Shown piece after piece: positions 1 to 5,857 of a stretch of 9,394 nucleotides of DNA. The notes under the pieces were generated by a model. It was given only the letters and a program-made list of their open reading frames with translations, made no database searches and had not been told where the DNA came from. Origin of the DNA: Porphyromonadaceae bacterium UBA2720 (GTDB lineage Bacteria; Bacteroidota; Bacteroidia; Bacteroidales; Muribaculaceae); contig DEKO01000145.1 of the NCBI GenBank assembly GCA_002353885.1, forward strand, positions 1 to 9,394, read 5' to 3'. Position 1 is the stretch's first letter. Every line of letters begins with the position of its first letter. The translations under genes and the position numbers were made by a program.

Positions 1-314
1 TCGCGCAGGATGGAGTCGCGCACCCAGTAGACAAACTGCTTGTACTTGGAGTTGCTGATTTCGGTCTCGTCCATCCAGAACGCGTCGACCGAGATGCCGT
101 GTGCCGTGGAGTCGAGTCCCCAGACCGAGTCGCGTTGCGCCGGTCCCTCGCGCATCGAGCCACAATCGACGAGCACCATGCCATAGGGCGTGGGCTCGCT
201 ATAGGTTGACGCTCCGATGCCAGTGACCTCGCCACCGGCCATGCTGCCGCGCCGCACTGCACTGCACGAGACCAGCACAATCGAGATTGCTAGAATAAAA
301 AGTAACTTTTTCAT
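1..314 (-). CDS. porK: PorK/GldK-type T9SS lipoprotein, N-terminal part (runs off the left edge)
   Basis: An open frame of 104 full codons reaches the window edge without a stop. It begins with a lipoprotein signal: MKKLLFILA, a hydrophobic stretch, then LVSC with Cys17 as the lipidation site. No acidic surface-export patch follows the Cys, which fits an outer-membrane lipoprotein facing the periplasm. From about residue 45 it reads as the start of a formylglycine-generating-enzyme (SUMF1)-like fold (GMVLVDCGS, then ISVDAFWMDETEISNSKYKQ), as in PorK/GldK. In the family, PorK with PorN forms the periplasmic ring of the type IX secretion system; that role is inferred here from similarity and from porP and porT immediately upstream. 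I chose ATG 314; an in-frame ATG at 323 would add MKY. The upstream gap to porP is about 90 bases with no obvious terminator, so co-transcription is likely. Only the first quarter or so of the protein is visible. Confidence 0.85.
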   Translation of the reverse strand, partial: MKKLLFILAISIVLVSCSAVRRGSMAGGEVTGIGASTYSEPTPYGMVLVDCGSMREGPAQRDSVWGLDSTAHGISVDAFWMDETEISNSKYKQFVYWVRDSILR

Positions 315-321
315 ATATTTC

Positions 322-356
322 ATTTAATGCACAGTGCTCAATGCACGATGCACAAT
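322..356 (-). repeat. Degenerate heptamer array upstream of porK
   Basis: Read on the minus strand this is four 7-base units (ATTGTGC, ATCGTGC, ATTGAGC, ACTGTGC; 356 down to 329) followed by ATTAAAT (328-322). The array ends 7 bases before the chosen porK start at 314 and touches the alternative start at 323. It has the same period and the same terminal ATTAAA unit as the arrays before the GT2 gene and mltG. Function unknown. Confidence 0.75.
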
Positions 357-403
357 TATCTCATTCGTTTCCTTTTCCCTCCACCAGATTCTACAACCTT
401 TTT

Positions 404-1390
404 CTATAGAATTCTGATGCTCTTGTGTTTGTTGCGGTTCTTCTCGCCGATGTCAAGCTTAACGTTGTACTGCAAGAACAGCTCGTGGCTGCCATAGCTC
501 GCCTTGTTGAGGGCCGACGTGGAGTAGTCATAGCTGTAGCCGACAAAGAAGTTCTTATAGTCAACACCAATCATTGCCGACACCGCGTCGTTGTAACGAT
601 AGCCCACACCAGCGCTGATGAAGCGATTGTAGCGGAACCGCGCCGTCGCCTCGGCCTGGAAGGCATTGAGGTCGGTCTTGACCATCACCGAGGGTAGCAA
701 TTCAAATAACGTGTTTCGCAGGGGAATATTGCCACCAGCCATGAAATAATAGTTGCGGCCGACGTCAAACTCATATTGATGCTCCTCGTCCTCGCCCATC
801 TTGAGCGTGACCGTCGGAGCGGTGAGGTGAGTCACCGATGCACCCACCCAGAAACGCTTGTGTGTGAACATCACACCCACACCGCAATCAAATGTCGTGC
901 CGCCCACATCGCTCTGCGGGATGGCATCGTCGGCGCTGGAGTGGGCATCGTCACCATCGATGGTGATCACATGGGGCGGCGAGCCTCTGAACGACTCGTT
1001 GAGGATGCCCGCCTGCAGACCCACACTGAGCGTGCCATGCAGCATTTTCTTCTTCCACGCCAGCTGTGCCTCGGCCGTGGTGTTGCGATACAAGCCCATG
1101 CTCTCGGCCTGCAGCACCACACCCACACCCCAACGGCGGTTGAGGAGCTTGAACGGCATGTCGGCCATGGCACCAAAGGTCATGGGCGCATGCTTGATGC
1201 CCAGCCATTGCAGGCGCGAGCCGGCTGTGATGTGGATGTAGTCAATGTTGCCCACAGCACCGGCATTGTAATAAGCCGGCACAGCCCAGTACTGGGTGAA
1301 CTGTGCGTCGGTCTGCGCCGTGGCGGCATGAGCAACCAGACACATGGCCACGAGGGTCATCAGGCGATATGTGATGTTGCGAAGGGTCAT
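404..1390 (-). CDS. porP: PorP/SprF family type IX secretion outer-membrane protein
   Basis: The protein is 328 residues, the usual size of the PorP/SprF family. A Sec signal peptide (about residues 1-25, ending ATAQ) is followed by the family's characteristic mature start, TDAQFTQYWAVPAYYNAGAVG. The rest is a run of amphipathic beta strands with aromatic edges (for example GVGYRYNDAVSAMIGVDY and FFVGYSYDYS), as expected for an outer-membrane barrel. Known PorP works in the T9SS envelope complex, and its SprF paralogues support cell-surface attachment of secreted proteins. Its start lies 4 bases after the stop of porT and porK follows, so a porT-porP-porK transcription unit is likely. The basic C-terminus (EKNRNKHKSIRIL) is somewhat unusual. 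SprF-type paralogues are common in this phylum, but the porK neighbour argues for the core PorP. Confidence 0.9.
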   Translation of the reverse strand: MTLRNITYRLMTLVAMCLVAHAATAQTDAQFTQYWAVPAYYNAGAVGNIDYIHITAGSRLQWLGIKHAPMTFGAMADMPFKLLNRRWGVGVVLQAESMGLYRNTTAEAQLAWKKKMLHGTLSVGLQAGILNESFRGSPPHVITIDGDDAHSSADDAIPQSDVGGTTFDCGVGVMFTHKRFWVGASVTHLTAPTVTLKMGEDEEHQYEFDVGRNYYFMAGGNIPLRNTLFELLPSVMVKTDLNAFQAEATARFRYNRFISAGVGYRYNDAVSAMIGVDYKNFFVGYSYDYSTSALNKASYGSHELFLQYNVKLDIGEKNRNKHKSIRIL

Positions 1391-1394
1391 TCGG

Positions 1395-2138
1395 TCATTC
1401 GAAGTAGAAGGTAAGGACCACCATGTTGTTCTGCACCTTGCTCACACTCTGAGTGAATCGCATCAGCTCGGGACTGTCCTGCAGGTCAGGGCGATTCTTC
1501 TCGAGCAGGTTGCGCAAGCCAAAACAGAACTTGACCTCGGGACAGAGCTTGAAGAAGGGCAAGTAGAAGTCGCATCCCAAGCCCACGGTGAGCATGGCAT
1601 CAAAGTTGGCGATCTTCAGTTGCTCGCTTCGCTCCTTGCCCACGTCATAGATGGGCATGACACCAACGTTGACATAGGGGCGCAAATTGTGATAACGCAG
1701 TGACGAGATTTTCAGGTCGATGGGCAACACGATGTAGGTGGCCTTGACATTCTGGCTCTGCCGGTAGTGTGAGGGCTCGAGCGCGTCGGGGTCGCCTGTG
1801 GCGTTGCGGAACTGCACCACCTTGTTGCCGAAGTACATGCCTGGCGCCACCCTGAGGTTGAAGTGCTTGTGCAGCCTAAGGTCGGCCATGACGTTGACAC
1901 AGAATCCCGGCGAGTGGCTGGGAATGTCGGCAAACCAGCTCTCACCGTCCTCGGCGATGAAACCATTGTTGGTGATGTTCAGGTCCTGGAAGTTGACGCC
2001 CACCGAGAAGCCGTAGTGAATGCGCTTGAGGTCGGCATACTGGCGGTTGAGTATCTTGTCGTTGTCCTGCGCCATGCAGGTGACAACCGATGCCAGCAGA
2101 ACTGTCAGGATGATATGTCGTAGTCTAAAAATCTGCAT
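1395..2138 (-). CDS. porT: PorT-like outer-membrane beta-barrel protein (T9SS)
   Basis: The protein is 247 residues, close to the size of known PorT. Residues 1-24 form a signal peptide (hydrophobic IILTVLLASVV, then CMAQ). The mature part has the opening LKRIHYGFSVGVNFQDLNI and repeated beta-strand pairs (HFNLRVAPGMYFGNKVVQF, LRPYVNVGVMPIYDV, MLTVGLGCDFYLPFF), ending in an aromatic strand (NMVVLTFYFE) typical of an outer-membrane barrel. PorT is required for secretion and maturation of T9SS cargo in Porphyromonas gingivalis; that function is inferred here from similarity plus the adjacent porP and porK. The start ATG follows an AT-rich stretch without a strong Shine-Dalgarno. Translational coupling to porP is likely because only 4 bases separate them. 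Generic PorT-family barrels are widespread, so the specific T9SS assignment rests partly on context. Confidence 0.8.
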   Translation of the reverse strand: MQIFRLRHIILTVLLASVVTCMAQDNDKILNRQYADLKRIHYGFSVGVNFQDLNITNNGFIAEDGESWFADIPSHSPGFCVNVMADLRLHKHFNLRVAPGMYFGNKVVQFRNATGDPDALEPSHYRQSQNVKATYIVLPIDLKISSLRYHNLRPYVNVGVMPIYDVGKERSEQLKIANFDAMLTVGLGCDFYLPFFKLCPEVKFCFGLRNLLEKNRPDLQDSPELMRFTQSVSKVQNNMVVLTFYFE

Positions 2139-2201
2139 TGTAAAGTCTATAACGCAAATTTTGAGGTGTTATTGCATTTTTTAAGTTTTTAGACTTTTTA
2201 G

Positions 2202-2220
2202 GCCACGACTGAGTCGTGGC
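2202..2220. promoter_or_regulatory. Perfect palindrome in the porT/GT2 divergent region
   Basis: GCCACGACT-G-AGTCGTGGC is a perfect 9-bp inverted repeat around one central base. It lies 63 bp before porT and about 80 bp before the GT2 gene, which are transcribed away from each other. A terminator is therefore not needed here, and a dimeric regulator site or a dispersed palindromic repeat is more plausible. No regulator can be named. Confidence 0.5.
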
Positions 2221-2249
2221 ATAGCCAACCGTGACACACTTCAAGGAAA

Positions 2250-2284
2250 ATTCTTAATTCTTAATTCTTAATTCTTAATTAAAA
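2250..2284 (+). repeat. Heptamer tandem repeat (ATTCTTA)x4 upstream of the GT2 gene
   Basis: Four exact copies of ATTCTTA (2250-2277) are followed by ATTAAAA (2278-2284). The array sits directly upstream of the -7 promoter element of the glycosyltransferase gene and covers the expected -33 region. Slippage in copy number would shift upstream sequence relative to the promoter. Length polymorphism is not visible from one sequence. Confidence 0.85.
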
Positions 2285-2288
2285 ATAG

Positions 2289-2296
2289 TATCTTTG
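2289..2296 (+). promoter_or_regulatory. Bacteroidota-type -7 box TATCTTTG for the GT2 gene
   Basis: TATCTTTG matches the Bacteroidota primary-sigma -7 consensus TAnnTTTG exactly. No clear TTTG is present about 19-21 bp upstream, because that position is occupied by the heptamer array. The box ends only 5 bases before the ATG at 2302, so a transcript from it would be leaderless or nearly so. Confidence 0.6.
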
Positions 2297-2301
2297 CAGT
2301 C

Positions 2302-3039
2302 ATGAACGAGAAACTATTCAGCATAGTCACAGTGACCTGGAACGCGGCCACAGTGATTGGCCCCACGTTGCAGAGCGTCAGAGAGCAGACCTGCATGGAC
2401 TATGAGTACCTGGTGATTGACGGAGCATCGAGCGACAACACGCTGCAACTGGTGCGCGATGCCGACATCGCTGGCACACGCATCTACAGCGAGCCCGACC
2501 GCGGCCTGTATGACGCGATGAACAAGGCCATCGCTCGCGCCGAGGGACAATACCTGATCTGGCTCAACGCTGGCGACCGGTTTGCATCGCCCGCCTCACT
2601 GGCTCGCCTGGCGGTCTGTGCCGAAGGGCATCCTGGAGTCATCTATGGGCAGACTCAACTGGTCGACGCCTCAGGCCAGGTTGTGGGCATGCGCCACCTC
2701 ACAGCTCCTAAGGTGCTGACAGCCGACAGTTTCAAACAAGGCATGCTGGTGTGCCACCAGGCCTTTGTGGCCAGACGCGACCTGATGCCGCAGTATGACC
2801 TGCAATATCGCTTCAGCGCCGACTATGACTGGTGCATCCGTGTGCTGAAGGCCAGCGAGCGCAACGCCTATTGCGGCGATGAGCCCATCATCAGTTTTCT
2901 GACCGACGGGCTCACCGACAAATATCATAAGCAATCATTGATGGAACGCTACCGCATCATGTGCCACCACTATGGCACCTTGCCCACCATCGTGAGGCAC
3001 CTGGGGTTCATACCCCGCTACCTGCGCCGCAAGTTCTGA
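2302..3039 (+). CDS. Family 2 (GT-A fold) glycosyltransferase
   Basis: The protein is 245 residues, a single GT2 domain without membrane helices. Visible motifs are the N-terminal strand FSIVTVTWNA (residues 6-15), the nucleotide-binding VIDGASSDNT (38-47), SEPDRGLYDAMNKAI (63-77), the metal-binding DxD equivalent LNAGD (88-92), CHQAF (151-155) and DYDW in the acceptor region (174-177). Such enzymes transfer a sugar from a nucleotide-sugar donor onto a growing surface polysaccharide, usually at the cytoplasmic face of the inner membrane. Donor and acceptor cannot be told from the sequence. It stands alone: divergent from porT and convergent with mltG, with no other polysaccharide genes in the window. 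The start is supported by the -7 box ending 5 bases upstream. Confidence 0.9.
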   Translation: MNEKLFSIVTVTWNAATVIGPTLQSVREQTCMDYEYLVIDGASSDNTLQLVRDADIAGTRIYSEPDRGLYDAMNKAIARAEGQYLIWLNAGDRFASPASLARLAVCAEGHPGVIYGQTQLVDASGQVVGMRHLTAPKVLTADSFKQGMLVCHQAFVARRDLMPQYDLQYRFSADYDWCIRVLKASERNAYCGDEPIISFLTDGLTDKYHKQSLMERYRIMCHHYGTLPTIVRHLGFIPRYLRRKF

Positions 3040-3085
3040 AGGGGCAGATTACTCCTCGTCAGGGAACCTGCCAGGCTGGAAATAA

Positions 3086-3136
3086 GCACTGAACACACAG
3101 AAAAAAATTCAGTGTGTTCAGTGCATTCTGTGTGTT
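3086..3136. terminator. Hairpin with an alternative pairing between convergent GT2 and mltG genes
   Basis: GCACTGAACACAC (3086-3098) pairs perfectly over 13 bp with GTGTGTTCAGTGC (3112-3124), with an A-rich 13-base loop. The left arm can instead pair as AACACACAGAA (3092-3102) with TTCTGTGTGTT (3126-3136). It lies between two convergent gene ends, so a bidirectional terminator is plausible, although the U-tracts next to the stem are poor. Similar ACTGAACACAC/GTGTGTTCAGTG sequences may be dispersed repeats. Confidence 0.5.
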
Positions 3137-3150
3137 TTATCTCGCTGCAA

Positions 3151-3195
3151 CAGCGCGACAGCGCCCTCAACCCTGACAGCGCGGCAGCGCCCTCA
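3151..3195. repeat. Two 19-base near-identical direct repeats
   Basis: CAGCGCGACAGCGCCCTCA (3151-3169) recurs at 3177-3195 with one mismatch (A to G). Each copy also holds an internal CAGCGC doublet. The second copy ends 4 bases before the mltG stop codon. No function is evident. Confidence 0.6.
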
Positions 3196-3199
3196 CACC

Positions 3200-4225
3200 T
3201 CACTTGATGCCGCGAGCGTCGAGGGCAGCCTGGTAACGGCGCGCGTTGGCCATGTGTGTGCCATAGTCGACGGCAAAGTTGTGATAACCCGAGAAATCAT
3301 CCGAGGCACACATGTAGACGTAGTCGTGGTCGGGCGCATTGAGCACAGCGTCGAGCGACGACTTCTCAGGCAGCCGGATGGGACCAGGTGGCAACCCCGT
3401 GTTGACATAAGTGTTATAGGGCGACACCGTGCGCAACATGGCATTGGTGATGCGCTTGATCGTGAAGTCGCCGATAGCAAACTTGACCGTCGGGTCGGCC
3501 TGCAAGGGCATGTTCTGCTTGATGCGGTTGAGGTATAGCCGTGCCACCTTGGGCCGCTCATCGGCCTTGGCGGTCTCCTCCTCGACAATCGACGCGATGA
3601 CAGCCACCTGGTCGGGCGTGAGCCCGAGCTGGCGCGCCTTGGTCTTCCGCTCATCGTTCCAGAACTTGTTGTAGAAGTTCTTCATCTTGGTCATGAAGTC
3701 GATGGGCGTGATGTCCCAATAGAACTCATAACTGTCGGGCATGAGCATAGCCGTGACATTTTCGGGCGTACGTCCCAGTGTGGCAAGCGCTGTGGGGTCG
3801 TTGAGCAGCTTGAGCATCTCGTCCTTGCCGTACATGAACTTCTGCCCCCAACGCTCGGCAAACTCCTCACGCGTGCGAACATTATTAAATGTAAACTTGA
3901 TGCCATCTTCGGGTCCGCTGCGCAGCTTGCGCATGACTGTGTAGGGCGAGTCGCCCTTCTTGACCCTGAACGCTCCCTGCCGCCCAGAGATGTCGGCGCC
4001 AGTCATGTCCAGCAGCTTGCCCACACGCCGGGCAAACTCCACATCGACATGTGCGGCCAGCGAGTCGGTGGCTGTTTGCACCGAGGAGCCTTTGCGCAGC
4101 AAGATGATTCCATCGTCGGGTGCACCGGTAGTGACATAGGGCGCCATCCAGATGCCCACAGCTGCAGCAGCAACAAGCACAGCCCCGATCACGGCAATGA
4201 TTGCCTTAGATTTTTTTATAGCCAT
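3200..4225 (-). CDS. mltG: MltG-type endolytic murein transglycosylase (YceG-like)
   Basis: The protein is 341 residues, the usual family length. A short basic N-terminus and one membrane helix (about residues 8-30) anchor it in the inner membrane; the rest is periplasmic. Family motifs are MPDSYEFYW (162-170), ASIVEEET (211-218) with Glu215 as the probable catalytic residue by analogy with the ASIVEKET motif of Escherichia coli MltG, LQADPTV (241-247) and the conserved SPYNTYVNTGLPPGPI region (268-283). A LysM-like segment precedes the catalytic part. MltG cleaves nascent glycan strands and so helps set peptidoglycan chain length. The frame also has GTG directly before the ATG (4228-4226); ATG 4225 is preferred because it lies 8 bases after an ATTAAAA A-rich element. 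It is monocistronic as far as visible. Confidence 0.93.
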   Translation of the reverse strand: MAIKKSKAIIAVIGAVLVAAAAVGIWMAPYVTTGAPDDGIILLRKGSSVQTATDSLAAHVDVEFARRVGKLLDMTGADISGRQGAFRVKKGDSPYTVMRKLRSGPEDGIKFTFNNVRTREEFAERWGQKFMYGKDEMLKLLNDPTALATLGRTPENVTAMLMPDSYEFYWDITPIDFMTKMKNFYNKFWNDERKTKARQLGLTPDQVAVIASIVEEETAKADERPKVARLYLNRIKQNMPLQADPTVKFAIGDFTIKRITNAMLRTVSPYNTYVNTGLPPGPIRLPEKSSLDAVLNAPDHDYVYMCASDDFSGYHNFAVDYGTHMANARRYQAALDARGIK

Positions 4226-4233
4226 CACTTTGG

Positions 4234-4257
4234 TTTTAATTGAGAATTGAGAATTGA
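4234..4257 (-). repeat. Short heptamer array upstream of mltG
   Basis: Read on the minus strand: two exact ATTCTCA units (4254-4248 and 4247-4241), then ATTAAAA (4240-4234), ending 8 bases before the mltG ATG. A partial unit (ATCA-type) precedes them. Same architecture as the arrays upstream of porK and the GT2 gene. Confidence 0.7.
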
Positions 4258-4296
4258 TGCTTAATCATCGAGGACTTGAACAAAAGTCTAAGCGTA

Positions 4297-4304
4297 CAAA
4301 AGTA
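4297..4304 (-). promoter_or_regulatory. Candidate -7 box TACTTTTG for mltG
   Basis: On the minus strand TACTTTTG matches TAnnTTTG. It lies about 72 bases before the mltG start, so the heptamer array would be in the 5' untranslated region. No convincing TTTG lies 19-21 bp upstream. It overlaps a GTAC-AAAA-GTAC palindrome (4294-4305). Confidence 0.4.
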
Positions 4305-4396
4305 CAAATTTCGGCAGATATGCAGTCTGATTAGGGCCATTTTTTGAGGTCTACTGATGTTTTTTGAGCAAAAAAGCGAAAAAAATCAGTTTTTTC

Positions 4397-4427
4397 TTTG
4401 GAGGTTTCAAAAAAAGCAGTACCTTTG
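4397..4427 (+). promoter_or_regulatory. Bacteroidota promoter of tRNA-Ser (TTTG, 19 bp, TACCTTTG)
   Basis: The -33 element TTTG (4397-4400) and the -7 element TACCTTTG (4420-4427) are separated by exactly 19 bp, matching the Bacteroidota primary-sigma consensus (TTTG / TAnnTTTG). Transcription would start near 4433, about 30 bases before the tRNA. Confidence 0.8.
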
Positions 4428-4463
4428 CAGTCGCTTATGAAAAGCAATTTTCAGCAAGCTCCC

Positions 4464-4553
4464 GGAGAGGTGGGTGAGTGGCTGAAACCAGCAGTTTGCT
4501 AAACTGCCGTAGGGGTAACTCTACCGCAAGTTCGAATCTTGTCCTCTCCGCCA
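4464..4553 (+). tRNA. tRNA-Ser, anticodon GCT
   Basis: The 90-base gene folds as a class II tRNA. The acceptor stem GGAGAGG (4464-4470) pairs with CCTCTCC (4543-4549), followed by discriminator G and an encoded CCA (4551-4553). The anticodon stem GCAGT/ACTGC encloses the loop TTGCTAA, giving anticodon GCT, which reads AGC and AGT serine codons. A long variable arm (around GTAGGGGTAACTCTAC) and a T arm with loop TTCGAAT are present. A consensus promoter precedes it and a palindromic terminator follows 11 bases after the CCA. Its last bases are duplicated 200 bp downstream. Confidence 0.97.
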
Positions 4554-4558
4554 AGCAA

Positions 4559-4678
4559 GGCTGCAACGGTTGTGACCATGGTCACAACCGTTTTTTCTTG
4601 TTGGTGACCATGGCAAGCTCGCTTGACGATGGGTGCCGGCAAGAAAAAACGACTGCTCCCACAGGAACCGTTGCGGCC
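4559..4678. repeat. Nested inverted repeat downstream of tRNA-Ser
   Basis: The terminator sequence is partly mirrored about 80 bp further on. GGCTGCAACGGTT (4559-4571) pairs with AACCGTTGCGGCC (4666-4678) with one mismatch, and inside it CGTTTTTTCTTG (4589-4600) pairs perfectly with CAAGAAAAAACG (4640-4651). The middle holds CAAGCTCGCTTG, itself a small hairpin. No coding frame here is credible. It may be part of a small inserted element or a decayed duplicate of the terminator. Confidence 0.6.
4565..4596 (+). terminator. Intrinsic terminator of tRNA-Ser (perfect palindrome plus T-run)
   Basis: AACGGTTGTGACCA (4565-4578) is followed immediately by its exact reverse complement (4579-4592), a perfect 28-base palindrome, then a run of T to 4596. 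As RNA it gives a stem of about 12 bp with a 4-base loop and a U-tract, a strong intrinsic terminator. Confidence 0.9.
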
Positions 4679-4734
4679 TTGATTGGCAGCGGCTCCGCGG
4701 GAACACCCCAAGATGGGCGAAGCCCCAGCGAGCC

Positions 4735-4754
4735 AATCTTGTCCTCTCCGCCAA
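4735..4754 (+). repeat. Isolated 20-base copy of the tRNA-Ser 3' end (att-like)
   Basis: AATCTTGTCCTCTCCGCCAA is identical to 4535-4554, which spans the tRNA T-arm edge, acceptor strand, discriminator and CCA plus one base. The two copies are exactly 200 bp apart. No tRNA body precedes this copy. Such duplications typically mark attL/attR of elements integrating at tRNA 3' ends; a collapsed tandem tRNA duplicate is the alternative. No integrase is in the window. Confidence 0.7.
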
Positions 4755-4758
4755 TTGA

Positions 4759-4791
4759 GCAACCGACCACGCATGTGGCCGGTTGCTTTTT
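4759..4791 (+). terminator. Second terminator-like hairpin after the tRNA 3'-end copy
   Basis: GCAACCGACCAC (4759-4770), loop GCAT, GTGGCCGGTTGC (4775-4786) forms a 12-position stem with one A/C mismatch, followed by TTTTT. It may be the original terminator of the tRNA gene. The same 35 bases recur at 8082-8116. Confidence 0.75.
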
Positions 4792-4974
4792 GGGGAGGAA
4801 TACTGCGCTCTTTTAAAAGAGAACAAATAATAAGGGCAAGGGCATTCACAGGCATTCCCCCTGCGCCATATTGTAACAGCTCAACTTGGATGAGTGACTG
4901 GTTTCCGTCGCCTGGCGACAAAGCGCGGCACGCCGTGCTCGCTGAGTTGGGCATAGTGCCAAGGATTAATTTCG
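4792..4974. other. Gene-free stretch between the second terminator and the methyltransferase end
   Basis: No credible coding frame or RNA gene is seen. It contains a perfect 14-base palindrome CTCTTTTAAAAGAG (4808-4821) and small hairpins such as GTCGC-CTG-GCGAC and GCAC-GCC-GTGC around 4910-4940. It lies between the plus-strand tRNA region and the minus-strand methyltransferase end, so it may hold the methyltransferase terminator, but no clear U-tract is visible on the minus strand. Confidence 0.4.
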
Positions 4975-5856
4975 TTATAGTGTCTTCTTGAATAAATAGA
5001 TCAACGAACTGGCTTGCTTGTAGTCGTTCAAGACTTGTGCAGTGAAGTGGAAACTGTTGACCAATGCTTTGACTTTGCTTTGGTCGCTCATCAGACTGAT
5101 GTAGAATGCGTCGAGGGGAAGAGGCTTTATGTCGATGAGTTTAAACCCATGTCTCACGGCCAATTGTGTCATGGTGTCAATGGAGAAGTGCCATAAATGT
5201 CTGGGCACATCCCATGCCGCCCAACGGCTGCCATAATAATGTGCGTCGACACTGTCGCAGTTGGGGACGGCCACGACCAGCAGCCCGTCGGGTTTGAGCC
5301 AAGCGTGGAAACGCTGCCACAAGCCCTGCTGGTCATGGATGTGCTCTATGGCGTGCCAGGCCGTGATGACATCGGCACTGGCCGACGGGTATTGAATGGT
5401 CATGACATCCCCGTCAAGGCGCATCTTGCAGCGCCTCCATGCCTCGTGGCGGGCCTGTTCGCTCCGCTCGCAGCCCTTGACATTCCAGCCCTTTCGGCGC
5501 ATATAAGCCATGAAATCTCCGCTGCCGGCTCCCACGTCAATCAGTGTGCCCTTATGTTGCTGATGCCGGCAGATCAGTGCATTTTTCTTGTGAAACATCA
5601 TTGACCGCACCACACGATAAATAAGCGAGATAGAACCTCGTCCATTGTTGTGCGGCAGGTAACTCTCAGAGGCATAGTATTGCCCAATCGTGTCAGGTGC
5701 TGGGGCATCTTGCGTGAACAAGAGTCCGCAGCAGTGGCACTGCGCAATCTCAAATTGTCTGCCACTGGCCTGATGGTCAGTGGTATTTAGGTAATGTGTC
5801 AAATGGCTGCCATGGCATAACGGGCAGCAACTGTGATGGATTGTGTCATTTGTCAT
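4975..5856 (-). CDS. Class I SAM-dependent methyltransferase with N-terminal zinc ribbon
   Basis: The protein is 293 residues. The N-terminus carries two CxxC pairs, Cys11/Cys14 and Cys40/Cys43, forming a probable zinc ribbon. The methyltransferase domain follows: motif I LIDVGAGSGDF (105-115) binds S-adenosylmethionine, then AWHAIEHIHD (166-175), LKPDGLLVVAVPN (187-199) and the WDVPRHLWHFS signature (215-225) common in zinc-ribbon Methyltransf_23 proteins. These often act in surface-polysaccharide or secondary-metabolite modification, but the substrate here is unknown. No signal peptide or membrane helix is visible, so it is cytoplasmic. It starts 50 bases after the stop of the sigma-barrel fusion gene on the same strand, so the two are probably co-transcribed. 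Its purine-rich leader AAGGAAAAG lies inside a hairpin, which could regulate its translation. Confidence 0.85.
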   Translation of the reverse strand: MTNDTIHHSCCPLCHGSHLTHYLNTTDHQASGRQFEIAQCHCCGLLFTQDAPAPDTIGQYYASESYLPHNNGRGSISLIYRVVRSMMFHKKNALICRHQQHKGTLIDVGAGSGDFMAYMRRKGWNVKGCERSEQARHEAWRRCKMRLDGDVMTIQYPSASADVITAWHAIEHIHDQQGLWQRFHAWLKPDGLLVVAVPNCDSVDAHYYGSRWAAWDVPRHLWHFSIDTMTQLAVRHGFKLIDIKPLPLDAFYISLMSDQSKVKALVNSFHFTAQVLNDYKQASSLIYLFKKTL

Positions 5857-5857
5857 A

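Noticed and set aside
776..1414. Plus-strand 212-aa open frame antisense to porP
   Set aside because: His-rich shadow product of the porP reading frame; porP is clearly the real gene.
2250..2284. CRISPR-like array
   Set aside because: The units are contiguous 7-base repeats without spacers, and no cas genes are nearby.
3193..3654. Minus-strand 153-aa Ser/Arg-rich frame inside mltG
   Set aside because: It overlaps the conserved catalytic region of MltG in another frame, and its composition is typical of an alternative frame in GC-rich codons.
4499..4954. Minus-strand open frames across the tRNA-Ser and its downstream region
   Set aside because: They are translations of the tRNA antisense strand (GGEDKIRTCGR-type peptides) and of the hairpin region, a well-known artefact; no protein family is recognisable.
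4792..4974. Integrase or mobile-element gene next to the duplicated tRNA end
   Set aside because: No frame in this stretch or elsewhere in the window resembles a tyrosine or serine recombinase, so an insertion scar can be proposed but no element identified.
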